A stretch of DNA of 64,000 bases from Marinoscillum furvescens DSM 4134 (lineage in GTDB: Bacteria; Bacteroidota; Bacteroidia; Cytophagales; Cyclobacteriaceae). The notes under the pieces were generated by a model. The model ran no database searches. It saw only the letters and a program-made list of their open reading frames with translations, and was not told where the DNA came from. This document shows positions 44,513-53,053 of the stretch, one piece after another. The stretch's first letter is position 1; each line of letters begins with the position of its first letter. Where the stretch lies: positions 1-64,000 of the forward strand of contig NZ_QREG01000006.1 of NCBI RefSeq assembly GCF_003386095.1, written 5' to 3'. The translations under genes were made by a program, and so were the position numbers.

Positions 44513-45397
44513 ATGGAAGGGCAGACAAAAAATCCTCTAAGTGTAATTATGGATAGAGTGTGGAGGCTCAATGACCTCAGAGAGTTTCTTGAAAGCAAAG
44601 GATTTCAGTATACGATCATTGGCTTGATCATACTCAATGCGATTACAATCGGGCTGGAAACATCTCCTGCCATAAGAGGCGCCATAGGCGAGTGGCTTAC
44701 CGAAATTGATAAATATATCCTGGTGGTTTTCACCCTGGAAATTGCCCTGAAAATCGTCACCTACAAGCATCGGTTTTTTGCCAGTCCATGGAATATCTTC
44801 GACTTCCTAATCGTAGCAATAGCCCTGGTACCTGCAGCTGGGCCATTACATATTCTGCGTACACTGAGGATACTTCGTACTGCACGACTTATTAAAAATG
44901 TTCCGAAGCTTCGATTGATCATCGAATCCTTACTCAAATCCATTCCTAGCATAGGTTGGATAGCGGTATTGCTGTTTATGATCTTTTACATCTTTGCCGT
45001 GATAGGCACAGACCTCTATCAAGATCGGTTCCCAGAATACTTTGGTGATATGGGCAAAACTTTCTTTACGCTCTTTCAGGTCATGACACTTGAGAGCTGG
45101 TCATCGGGCATTGCACGTCCTATGATGCAGGAAGTACCGTTCGCTTATTTCTTCTTTGTACCCTTCATACTGCTAGCTACCTACACTACACTCAATGTGT
45201 TCATCGCCATTGTGGTAAACACCATGAACGAAATCAACCGGGAGGAAATGAAAGGCGAAGAACAGCGGGTAAAAGACTTTGTCCATATGGAACATGAGCA
45301 AATGCTCTCCTACCTGGAAGACATCCAGAAGAAAGTAACTCAGCTCGAATCAAGACTGGAAAACGAAGATAAAATCAAAGAAAAGGTGGAAAACTAG
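44513..45397 (+). CDS. Bacterial voltage-gated sodium channel (BacNav/NaChBac type)
   Basis: The 294-residue protein (start MEGQTKN, 44513) is a single six-helix ion-channel subunit. S1-S4 lie at about 32-130, with the voltage-sensor S4 'RTLRILRTARLIKN' carrying four Arg every third residue (116, 119, 122, 125). S5 is at about 145-167, the pore loop has the selectivity filter T192-L193-E194-S195-W196-S197, and S6 is at about 210-235. TLESWS is the sodium-selective filter of NaChBac and NavAb. A C-terminal cytoplasmic coiled coil (about 245-290) should hold the homotetramer together. It is inner-membrane. The longer reading from 44429 adds 28 unlikely residues. Its stop overlaps the converging MORN gene by 4 bases. 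Confidence 0.95.
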   Translation: MEGQTKNPLSVIMDRVWRLNDLREFLESKGFQYTIIGLIILNAITIGLETSPAIRGAIGEWLTEIDKYILVVFTLEIALKIVTYKHRFFASPWNIFDFLIVAIALVPAAGPLHILRTLRILRTARLIKNVPKLRLIIESLLKSIPSIGWIAVLLFMIFYIFAVIGTDLYQDRFPEYFGDMGKTFFTLFQVMTLESWSSGIARPMMQEVPFAYFFFVPFILLATYTTLNVFIAIVVNTMNEINREEMKGEEQRVKDFVHMEHEQMLSYLEDIQKKVTQLESRLENEDKIKEKVEN

Positions 45398-45993
45398 TCC
45401 ACCTCAGCTTCCTTATCAACCAACTCTCCCTGATCGTATTCATAAGCAAGTTTTAGGTTCCCCTCCTGATCAAACCACTTGGCAACACCATGCAAGTTGC
45501 CCTGATCATAGGGAGCTTCTTCTTTAAGTCGGCCATTGTCATAGTACTTACGCACCGTGCCATTGAGCTCCCCTGCCGAATACAGGCGTGATTCCATCAA
45601 CTTGTTGCGCTTGTAGACCAGGTATGGACCATCAAATTCGCCCTGGACATAAAACTTCTTATTTTTCAAGTACCCTTGTTTATCAAAATCCAGCACCACT
45701 CCCTGCTGGACACCACGGTGATAGGTAACCAGTGCTGATGGCTTCCCATCAGGGGTAAATTCCATCCAGGCTCCATGGCGTAAACCATCAATACTCTCAC
45801 CTACCGAGCGGAGACTTTCTCCATCCCATACTTCCGCACGGGCTACCCCAGAACCATCCTCATATGGTGTGACAACAGCCACCTCTGGCACTTTTTCTAA
45901 CTGCTGCTCCCCAACAGCCGATTCTGATTGCGTTTCAGTAGAACACGCATACCCCACAACAACCAATAAAATTAATGCTATGATTCTTTTCAT
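45394..45993 (-). CDS. MORN-repeat lipoprotein (YwqK-like)
   Basis: The 199-residue lipoprotein (lipobox VVGYAC, Cys17) has at least five MORN-like repeats of 'G--HG-W--F---G--' type ('DGLRHGAWMEFTPDGK', 'RGVQQGVVLDFDKQG', 'QGEFDGPYLVYKRN', 'AGELNGTVRKYYDNGRLKEE', 'QGNLHGVAKWFDQEGNLKL'). The same repeats occur in YwqK proteins. The function is unknown; surface binding is plausible. It converges with the sodium-channel gene. Confidence 0.85.
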   Translation of the reverse strand: MKRIIALILLVVVGYACSTETQSESAVGEQQLEKVPEVAVVTPYEDGSGVARAEVWDGESLRSVGESIDGLRHGAWMEFTPDGKPSALVTYHRGVQQGVVLDFDKQGYLKNKKFYVQGEFDGPYLVYKRNKLMESRLYSAGELNGTVRKYYDNGRLKEEAPYDQGNLHGVAKWFDQEGNLKLAYEYDQGELVDKEAEVD

Positions 45994-46115
45994 TTTAAAG
46001 TTGATTTTGAGTGTGTAAAAAGTGCCTCAAAAATAACAGGCCAAAACATTTTTCACTAATATCGACTCCCTGATCCACGCCAACAATATCATCATTTAAA
46101 CGTTGATATTACACT

Positions 46116-46676
46116 ATGAAAAATGAATACCTGGAAGAATGGATCCAAAATGCTGCCCTGATACATCACGAGATCAACGAGCTATTTGATGGACTGAGTG
46201 AAGACCAATTGAATAACAAGCCTTCTCCTCAAAAGTGGAGCATTGGAGAACAACTAGAGCACCTTATGGTCAGCAACACATTGTATTTTCCAAAACTAAA
46301 AGCAATAGCTGCCGGAAAACACAAAAACCCAAGCGCTGCCCGGTTTACCTACCTGCCACAGTTTTTTGGCAAGTCCATTCTTAAAGCCGTGCAACCGGAC
46401 AATGAAAAAAAGCTGAAAACATCTAGAAAGTTTCTACCAGATCAAAAGCATCACACCTTACAGTTGAAAGACAAATTTAGCAGGCACCAAGATGAGCTAA
46501 TAGAGCTGGTAAAAAACACCAACCACATCGATCATAAAAAGGCAATCATCACCTCTCCTGCAAATCGCCTTATATTTTACTACCTGGAAGACGCTATTAA
46601 AATCATACTCGCTCACGAGCGCAGGCACATACATCAAGCCCAGCAACTTTTGGATAAAAAACAAGCCGTTGCTTAA
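46116..46676 (+). CDS. DinB-family protein
   Basis: The 186-residue four-helix protein has the DinB/YfiT pattern: 'SPQKWSIGEQLEHLMVSN' with a metal-binding His (about 48), and 'IKIILAHERRHIHQAQQLL' with two His (about 168 and 172) that complete the metal site. DinB relatives include thiol-dependent transferases and DNA-damage-induced proteins; the reaction here is unknown. It is convergent to argJ, with a shared hairpin between. Confidence 0.85.
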   Translation: MKNEYLEEWIQNAALIHHEINELFDGLSEDQLNNKPSPQKWSIGEQLEHLMVSNTLYFPKLKAIAAGKHKNPSAARFTYLPQFFGKSILKAVQPDNEKKLKTSRKFLPDQKHHTLQLKDKFSRHQDELIELVKNTNHIDHKKAIITSPANRLIFYYLEDAIKIILAHERRHIHQAQQLLDKKQAVA

Positions 46677-46694
46677 AGGCGAACGGCTTGTTTG
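46656..46694. terminator. Hairpin between DinB and argJ
   Basis: Stem ACAAGCCGTT/AACGGCTTGT with a 12-base loop, overlapping the end of the DinB gene and ending about 30 bases from argJ's stop. It could end transcription in both directions. Confidence 0.65.
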
Positions 46695-46721
46695 ATGTAA
46701 AGGTAAACGTTTATCTTAAGG

Positions 46722-47939
46722 CTATGTGGTGTACATGGAGTTGAACATCACATAATCTGTGGTGAGGTCTGTACCCCATCCCACGGCAGTTGCTCTGCCT
46801 TCTCGTAATTTCATTTTGATGATAATCTCCGACTGCTTGAGGATTCGCTTCACCAGGTTCATGTCAAACTCCAGCGGCCTGCCTTGTTCCAGCATTTTCA
46901 CTTCCTCATTTTCATTACCTAGCCAGAGGTCTACTTTATCTGTATCAAATTCTACGCCAGACCTGCCCATGGCGGCTAAAACCCTACCCCAGTTGGGATC
47001 TCGGCCAAACATAGCCGTTTTCACCAGTGAAGAGTCCGAAACCACTCTTACGATTTTCCGAGCATCCTCCTGAGTACGTGCACCAGAGAGGTGGTATTCG
47101 ATAAACTTACTGGCGCCTTCACCATCAGAGATAATCAGCTTGGCAAGGTGTACCATCAGCTCTTTAAGTTTTTCTTTGAAAGTGATGTAATGCGGATCAC
47201 TAGCGGAGGTAATCATATCATTATCCGCCAGTCCATTTGCCATGATGCTCGCCATATCGTTGGTAGAAGTATCACCATCTACTGTGATCATGTTAAAAGA
47301 CTCGTCCACAGCCTCTCTAAAAGCCTTATCGAGCAGCTTTTGATCGATGTTGATATCAGTAAAAGCAAACGCCAGCATGGTAGCCATATTTGGATGAATC
47401 ATTCCAGATCCTTTGGCTATTCCTCCGATATTGATGGTATTGCCATCTATATCAAACTCCACATACCCTTCCTTGGCGAAAGTATCGGTGGTAAGGATTG
47501 CATTGGCTGCAAAACTACCCGCACGACTATTCTCAGAGATTTTCTTTACATTTTCTTTGATACCAGCCACTACATCCTCGGTAGGAAAAGCTTTTCCGAT
47601 GATTCCTGTAGAGGCGATCAACACCTGATTGGTATCCAGTTTCAGTTCCTCAGCAGCAGCTTTGGCCATAGCCAATGCACCTTCTTCGCCCTGCTTGCCG
47701 GTCACAGCATTGGCATTACCCGAGTTTACCACAATCGCCTGCGCGGTATTATTGGTTTCCTCCAGGTGCTTCTTAGTGAGCTTGATAGGCTCAGCTATCA
47801 CAAGGTTTTGGGTAAACACTGAAGCAACTTTGGCAGGCACTTCTGAATACATGATGGCCAGGTCTCTTCGCATGGATTTTACACCCGTATGAGCTCCCCA
47901 GCATTTTATTCCACGTACGTTGGTTATATTCCTGATCAT
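46722..47939 (-). CDS. argJ: Bifunctional ornithine acetyltransferase/N-acetylglutamate synthase
   Basis: The 405-residue ArgJ carries the self-cleavage and active-site block KGSGMIHPNMATML; cleavage before the Thr of MATML gives alpha and beta chains and makes the Thr the nucleophile. 'TDTFAKEGYVEF', 'VDGDTSTNDM' and the C-terminal 'GWGTDLTTDYV' are also family blocks. It moves the acetyl group from N-acetylornithine to glutamate, closing the acetyl cycle and giving ornithine. Some members also use acetyl-CoA; which type this is cannot be decided. It is the last gene of the minus-strand operon, 18 bases after argC. Confidence 0.95.
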   Translation of the reverse strand: MIRNITNVRGIKCWGAHTGVKSMRRDLAIMYSEVPAKVASVFTQNLVIAEPIKLTKKHLEETNNTAQAIVVNSGNANAVTGKQGEEGALAMAKAAAEELKLDTNQVLIASTGIIGKAFPTEDVVAGIKENVKKISENSRAGSFAANAILTTDTFAKEGYVEFDIDGNTINIGGIAKGSGMIHPNMATMLAFAFTDINIDQKLLDKAFREAVDESFNMITVDGDTSTNDMASIMANGLADNDMITSASDPHYITFKEKLKELMVHLAKLIISDGEGASKFIEYHLSGARTQEDARKIVRVVSDSSLVKTAMFGRDPNWGRVLAAMGRSGVEFDTDKVDLWLGNENEEVKMLEQGRPLEFDMNLVKRILKQSEIIIKMKLREGRATAVGWGTDLTTDYVMFNSMYTT

Positions 47940-47957
47940 TTCTTTACTATGTAGTTT

Positions 47958-48995
47958 TTACGGTTGTATTGGTGCGATACTCAGCCCATCTGTTTCATTG
48001 AGCCCGAGCATCAGATTCATGTTTTGTACGGCCTGGCCCGCTGCGCCCTTCATCAGGTTATCGATCACCCCAATGGTGATGATGGAGTTGGTACGTCCAT
48101 CATAGGTGACATAGATATCGCAGTAGTTTGTACCTCTCACTTGCTTGAGGCTCGGCAAACTGTTGCGTAACCTTACAAATGGTTCGTTTGCATAATATTC
48201 CTCAAATACTTTTTCCAACTCCTCGGTGGAGACGCTCTTCACCGGAGTGGAATAGCAAGTAGAAAGTATGCCCCTATCTACCGGTAGTAAGTGGGGGGTA
48301 AACAGCACCGTAACCTCATCATTAGCATATTTGCTGATGATTTCTTGAATTTCTATCGTATGACGATGTGACTTGATACCATATGCGGTGAAATTGTCAT
48401 TGACCATAGGGTAATGCGTGTTGGGCTTTGCTTTGATCCCCGCTCCGGTCACCCCTGTTTTTGAGTCTATGACTATTCTGCTTTTGTCTATCAGCCCCTC
48501 TTTGAGTAATGGTGCCAATGCCAATATAGAAGACGTTGGAAAACACCCTGGGTTTGCTACCAGTCTGGCATCCTTGATACGCTCTCTAAACAACTCTGGA
48601 GCACCAAAAACCGCTTGCTCAAAGCCGGCTTCAAAATTATGCTCTTTCTTGTACCAGGCTTCGTACACTTCCTTGTTTGAAAGTCTAAAGTCACCACTCA
48701 AATCAACGATTTTAAACGCCTTATCATGGTTGGCTTTTACGAAATCCATGGATACACCATGAGGCAGTGCCAAAAACACCAAATCAAGGTCCATCTCAGA
48801 TATATCATCGATACCTACCAGCTCTGGCTCAAAAAGCCCTTGAAACTGCGGGTGTACGTCTGAAAACTTCTCTCCTTTTCTGCTCTCTGAGGTAATGGCC
48901 GCAATATTCACCCCAGGGTGATTGATCAATACCCTTACCAGCTCGCTCCCGGTATATCCGGTAGCCCCTACTATTGCTATATTTTTCTTCGCCAT
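47958..48995 (-). CDS. argC: N-acetyl-gamma-glutamyl-phosphate reductase
   Basis: The 345-residue protein has the Rossmann start 'IAIVGATGYTGSELVRVL', the catalytic Cys in VANPGCFPTS, and the His in 'KSHRHTIEIQEI'. It reduces N-acetylglutamyl phosphate to the semialdehyde with NADPH. Its start shares one base with the end of argD, and argJ follows in 18 bases. Confidence 0.95.
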   Translation of the reverse strand: MAKKNIAIVGATGYTGSELVRVLINHPGVNIAAITSESRKGEKFSDVHPQFQGLFEPELVGIDDISEMDLDLVFLALPHGVSMDFVKANHDKAFKIVDLSGDFRLSNKEVYEAWYKKEHNFEAGFEQAVFGAPELFRERIKDARLVANPGCFPTSSILALAPLLKEGLIDKSRIVIDSKTGVTGAGIKAKPNTHYPMVNDNFTAYGIKSHRHTIEIQEIISKYANDEVTVLFTPHLLPVDRGILSTCYSTPVKSVSTEELEKVFEEYYANEPFVRLRNSLPSLKQVRGTNYCDIYVTYDGRTNSIITIGVIDNLMKGAAGQAVQNMNLMLGLNETDGLSIAPIQP

Positions 48996-50188
48996 TATCT
49001 AAGTTCTTTTATGGATTGTAGCAGTACTTCAAAAACGGTTTTCCAGTCTTCCATAGGAATGTTCAAAGGGGGCACGAGTCGGACCACATTACCAGCCGTA
49101 GCATTGGCCAGCACTTTGTGATTCATCATGGCCACCACTATTGGCTTTGCCTCCACGGTAAGCTCTATCCCCAACATCAATCCATAGCCGCGTACTTCTT
49201 TGATCTCTGGATAGTCTGGCTTCACCTTTTCGATTTGATCTTTCAGCCAGGCTCCTTTTTCTACTGCCTGGTGCATCAGATCTTCTTCTTCTGTCACCTC
49301 TATGCAAGCCAAAGCTGCTGAACACACAAGTGGATTACCGCCGTAGGTAGTACCGTGATCTCCCCAGTCTATCGCTGATCCCACGCGCTCTGAGGCCAGC
49401 ACCGCCCCGATAGGCACACCGCCACCTAGTGCTTTGGCCAGCGTCATTACGTCTGGCTTTACATCAAAATGCTCATGAGCAAACCAGTGCCCAGTACGGC
49501 CCATACCGCACTGCACTTCATCAAAGATCAGCACGATGTTTTGCTCATCACAGTACTGGCGCAGTTCTTTCAAAAACACGGGATCAACTGGATTGACACC
49601 CCCTTCGCCCTGAATGGGCTCCAGCATAATACCCGCTACATCATCATTTACCTTTTCTTTGAGCAGGTCCATATCATTGAATGGCACATGGCAAAAGCCC
49701 TCTGGAATAGGTGCAAAGCCCTGCATCATGGCTTCCTTGCCTGTGGCAGCCAGAGCAGCAAGAGTTCTACCGTGAAAGGCATTTTTCATGGCAATGATGG
49801 TACCACCACGTCCATTCTTACTCGCATATTTTCGAGCGATTTTAATGGCTCCCTCTGCAGCTTCTGCTCCGCTGTTGCCAAAAAATACGCGCTGAAGACC
49901 GGAGAGGTCTGCCAGCTTCTTTGCGAGCTTGATCTGTGGCTCACTCACATAAAAGTTGGAAATATGAATCAGTTCATTTGCTTGCTTGCTGATAGCTTCA
50001 GCCAATTTGGGATGTGCATGACCGAGGTTGTTTACAGCAATGCCCGCTAATGCATCGATGTACTCATTACCTTCCATATCCCATAGCCTGGATCCCTTGC
50101 CTTTTTTGAACGCCAAAGGATAGCGGCGAAAAGTAGGCAAGTAATACTGTTTGTCTAATTTGTGTAATTCTTCTGTTGAATAACTCAT
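48995..50188 (-). CDS. argD: Acetylornithine aminotransferase
   Basis: The 397-residue class-III aminotransferase has 'GNEYIDALAGIAVNNLGHAHP', 'LIFDEVQCGMGRTGHWFAHE' and the PLP-lysine block TLAKALGGGVPIGA. It converts N-acetylglutamate semialdehyde to N-acetylornithine. The related ornithine aminotransferase is possible, but the operon places it in arginine biosynthesis. It lies 3 bases downstream of argB. Confidence 0.9.
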   Translation of the reverse strand: MSYSTEELHKLDKQYYLPTFRRYPLAFKKGKGSRLWDMEGNEYIDALAGIAVNNLGHAHPKLAEAISKQANELIHISNFYVSEPQIKLAKKLADLSGLQRVFFGNSGAEAAEGAIKIARKYASKNGRGGTIIAMKNAFHGRTLAALAATGKEAMMQGFAPIPEGFCHVPFNDMDLLKEKVNDDVAGIMLEPIQGEGGVNPVDPVFLKELRQYCDEQNIVLIFDEVQCGMGRTGHWFAHEHFDVKPDVMTLAKALGGGVPIGAVLASERVGSAIDWGDHGTTYGGNPLVCSAALACIEVTEEEDLMHQAVEKGAWLKDQIEKVKPDYPEIKEVRGYGLMLGIELTVEAKPIVVAMMNHKVLANATAGNVVRLVPPLNIPMEDWKTVFEVLLQSIKELR

Positions 50189-50191
50189 TGG

Positions 50192-51010
50192 TTATTTGGA
50201 AATTATTGTACCTATTGGTTTATGTTCTAAAATAGCGTCTGTAAGGGTTTTGAGCCTGGTGCCATTGACAATTCGCGCCGACTGTGCGCCATTATCGATC
50301 GCAATCTGGCAAGATTCGATTTTGGGGATCATGCCGCCTACAATGACTTTTTGAAAGAGCGGCTGCAGCTCATGCACTTGCAACTGCTGAATCAGTGAAG
50401 AAGCATCATCCTTGTCCATCATCAGTCCGTCAACATCCGTGAGAACGCAATAGTGATCTGCCGAAATGGCGCCTGCCACGGCACCAGCCATCATGTCTGC
50501 GTTAATGTTGTAGGTATTGCCTTGCTCGTCAGGGGCTACACAGGCAACTACGGGAATGTAATTTTTGTCCAGCAGATCAAAAAGTATCGTTGGGTCTATC
50601 TGATCGATATTGCCAACTTGCCCCAAATCTACAGGATTTTCAGCTTCTTCTTGATGAAATCGCTTAGAAGCTCGTGCGAGTCCTCCATCTTTACCACTGA
50701 GACCTACTGCTCGCTGGCCCAAATGATTGATCAGCGTAACCAATCCGGAATTGACCTCACCTAGCAAAGTCATCTCTATATATTTCATCGCCTCTGGGGT
50801 GGTTTTTCGGTGTCCACCGATAAACTCCGAGGTGATTTGGACTTTCTCTAAAATGGAATTGATAAAAGGTCCTCCGCCATGGACGACCACTACGCGATGG
50901 CCTGCGGCATGCAGCTCACAGATATTTAGCATTACGGAGCGCTTGATCTCATCATTGACCATAGCGTTGCCTCCATACTTGATGACAATCGTTTCTTTCT
51001 GGTTGATAAT
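50192..51010 (-). CDS. argB: N-acetylglutamate kinase, non-standard start codon
   Basis: The first ATG (50962) would give a 256-residue protein starting MVNDEIKRS, which lacks the essential 'IVIKYGGNA' motif with the ATP-binding Lys. The minus strand directly upstream encodes exactly that motif in frame (IINQKETIVIKYGGNAM). It has no ATG, GTG or TTG back to the stop codon (TAA) about 75 bases upstream. The most likely start is ATT at 51010 (then ATC AAC CAG AAA), or another ATT or ATC nearby. The other blocks are intact: 'VVVHGGGPFINSILEK', 'NINADMMAGAVAGA', 'GGMIPKIESC'. It phosphorylates N-acetylglutamate. It follows the coiled-coil gene by about 45 bases. Confidence 0.85.
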   Translation of the reverse strand: MINQKETIVIKYGGNAMVNDEIKRSVMLNICELHAAGHRVVVVHGGGPFINSILEKVQITSEFIGGHRKTTPEAMKYIEMTLLGEVNSGLVTLINHLGQRAVGLSGKDGGLARASKRFHQEEAENPVDLGQVGNIDQIDPTILFDLLDKNYIPVVACVAPDEQGNTYNINADMMAGAVAGAISADHYCVLTDVDGLMMDKDDASSLIQQLQVHELQPLFQKVIVGGMIPKIESCQIAIDNGAQSARIVNGTRLKTLTDAILEHKPIGTIISK

Positions 51011-51053
51011 TGTGTGGGTTTGTAAAATTGATTGAGAATTTTCGCTGAAAAGC

Positions 51054-51896
51054 TTACTTTATTAACCGCTCTCGTTGCATTTTGTTCAGCAAACTATCTG
51101 ATTTTTTCAAAATTTGGGCGTTTTCGACCACCATCGTCCTCAACCTCCAATGAAAATGCTTCAGGCTTTTCATCTGCCCCATCTGCTCTCCCAATCCTAT
51201 AGACAGCTCATCCAGCGCTTCGGTATTGCGTGCGGAGTTGCGCATTAGCGCCAGAATTTTTTCAGACTGCCATTGTAGTGAGTCTGCCACCTGCTCCCAT
51301 TGGATATTTTGAGCGGCTACTTCCTCATGAAGTGCGTTGAGCATACGCTCCTGCCTCTGAGCTGACTGCACTTGCGCACGATGTGTGACCTGCAAAGAAG
51401 CCAGCAGACATAGTATCACCAGCACAAACCCCGCCACTACAGCGTTGAACATCTGGCGGGAGCGCTTTTCTGATAGTGTCTTAAAGTTGCGTTTCGCCAG
51501 AAGTTCCAGGCGATGACTGAGCGTATACCGCCTATTGGCGAGGGTGAGAAGCTTAGAAGCCAGCGCCAGGTCTGGCAAGTAGGCAGGCTCTGCTGAGTTT
51601 TCCTCCCCACACCTTACCGTATTGTCCTGCATCGGAAAAGCCTCCCAACTATGGATGTATCCGTGCTTTTCCAGAAAGGCCACAAAATCCAGTGTAACCA
51701 TGAGGTGAATCATCACTGAGTCCATGCCCTCATCCTCCTCGAGGTACACAAACAGCTTTTGCTGATAACTGCTTAGCTCCAGCATGCCTTTGGGCCAACC
51801 CACACGCACAAAATCCATAATGGAGTAGGTAGCCTGCTGTCTACCGACCAGGTCTTGTATCACGCGTTTTTCATGCTCACTAAAGCTATGCATCAT
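51054..51896 (-). CDS. Membrane coiled-coil protein, unknown function
   Basis: The 280-residue protein is not recognised. It has an alpha/beta N-terminal region (1-150), one membrane helix (about 155-175, 'FNAVVAGFVLVILCLLASL') and a long coiled coil outside or inside the membrane (about 180-280, 'EERMLNALHEEVAAQ', 'LNKMQRERLIK'). No enzyme motif is seen. It lies in the middle of the eight-gene operon, overlapping the racemase gene by 4 bases and preceding argB. A scaffold or export helper is possible but pure inference. Confidence 0.65.
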   Translation of the reverse strand: MMHSFSEHEKRVIQDLVGRQQATYSIMDFVRVGWPKGMLELSSYQQKLFVYLEEDEGMDSVMIHLMVTLDFVAFLEKHGYIHSWEAFPMQDNTVRCGEENSAEPAYLPDLALASKLLTLANRRYTLSHRLELLAKRNFKTLSEKRSRQMFNAVVAGFVLVILCLLASLQVTHRAQVQSAQRQERMLNALHEEVAAQNIQWEQVADSLQWQSEKILALMRNSARNTEALDELSIGLGEQMGQMKSLKHFHWRLRTMVVENAQILKKSDSLLNKMQRERLIK

Positions 51897-53053
51897 TTCA
51901 CGATTTTGCGAGGAATGGCGGCCGGCAGACGGCTCAGCATTTCATTGTTCATCAGCTGGGTGACTTGGGTAAAAGAGCTAATATTGATGGTATTGTTTTT
52001 TTGCTTGCCTACCAGCACCACTTCTTCGCCAACCTCCACATCAGGGATATGGGAGACATCTACCATGAAAAGGTTCATATTAATCAAGCCCACCACTGGT
52101 GCTTTCTTTCCCTTGATGAGTACGTATCCACGATTGGACTGCCCACGGGGATAGCCATTGGAGTAGCCCAGCGGCAGCACTGCCACGCGCATGTCTTGTG
52201 TAGCCTGATAGGCAGTGCCATAGCCTATAAACTCACCTGCCCTGACGTCCCGTACGTCCATCACATCGGTCTTCCAGGTAAAAATTCGCTTGAGTGGTGA
52301 TACATTGTTGCGTCCGCCCTGCTCCTGCATGTGTAGGTAGTAGATGTCTGGGCTGGGCCAAAAGCCATACTGTGACACCCCCATCCGCACCATATCATAC
52401 ACCGTGTCTTTGTAAGCCAAAGCTGCCGCCGAACATGCTATATGCCGGATTTCCGGGAGCATCTTACGTTTTTCACACTGCTTTAAAAATTCTTTGTACC
52501 GCTCATGCTGCGAAGTGATTTTAAACTGATTGGAAAAACTCTCCGCACCGCCAAAATGAGTACACAAGCCCTTAAAGTGGATGTCCTTGGCATGCTTTTT
52601 TAGAAACTTGAGGGTGTCTGGAAATTCCGAGGCCTGCATACCGGTGCGGTTGGCTCCGGTCTCTACTTCTATATGTACTTTGGCGGGAATCCCTAATGCC
52701 TGAGCTCGCTCCAGCACATACGGAAGCCGCTCATAGTTGAAGACATAAAACTCTATTCCATTGCTAATGGCCCAGTCAATATCCTCCTTGTACAAAATAC
52801 CCATGATCATAATGTCTGACCCGGCTGACCTGGCCTCCAGCACCTCCTCGGCTTCAAAAGCCGATGCGGCCGCAAAGTGATCGACTCCTGCCTTTTCGGC
52901 CATTTTCACAAACTGATGAATGCCATGGCCATACGCATTGGCTTTTACTACAGAAGAAATACGTACCCCAGGACCTATTTTTTTGCGGATAAAATTGATA
53001 TTCTTGGTTAGCGAAGATTGACTCAGCTCTATTCTTGACGAGTGTCTTACCAT
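51893..53053 (-). CDS. Alanine-racemase-family PLP enzyme
   Basis: The 386-residue fold-type III enzyme has the PLP Lys37 (VVKANAYGHG), Arg136 (GANRTG), Arg223 and the catalytic Tyr278 (GYGTAY), plus the 'LPLGYSNGYPRGQSNRG' block. This is the alanine-racemase family. The usual 'GRVCMDQ' substrate-pocket block is changed to 'GLINMNLF' (residues 322-329), so Asp is Asn and Gln is Leu. A different or broader amino acid substrate, such as ornithine or another diamino acid, is possible. It overlaps the neighbouring genes by 7 and 4 bases in the operon. A housekeeping alanine racemase would usually not sit here. Confidence 0.85.
   Translation of the reverse strand: MVRHSSRIELSQSSLTKNINFIRKKIGPGVRISSVVKANAYGHGIHQFVKMAEKAGVDHFAAASAFEAEEVLEARSAGSDIMIMGILYKEDIDWAISNGIEFYVFNYERLPYVLERAQALGIPAKVHIEVETGANRTGMQASEFPDTLKFLKKHAKDIHFKGLCTHFGGAESFSNQFKITSQHERYKEFLKQCEKRKMLPEIRHIACSAAALAYKDTVYDMVRMGVSQYGFWPSPDIYYLHMQEQGGRNNVSPLKRIFTWKTDVMDVRDVRAGEFIGYGTAYQATQDMRVAVLPLGYSNGYPRGQSNRGYVLIKGKKAPVVGLINMNLFMVDVSHIPDVEVGEEVVLVGKQKNNTINISSFTQVTQLMNNEMLSRLPAAIPRKIVK

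Noticed and set aside
47091-47822. Long 243-codon plus-strand frame opposite argJ
   Set aside because: It is the antisense shadow of a well-supported argJ; composition (Cys, His, Ser rich) fits a shadow.
46722-51010. Reading the arg block as a plain complete arginine operon
   Set aside because: Only the ornithine-forming genes are present, and the upstream half is not known arginine metabolism, so a plain pathway call would hide the unusual context.
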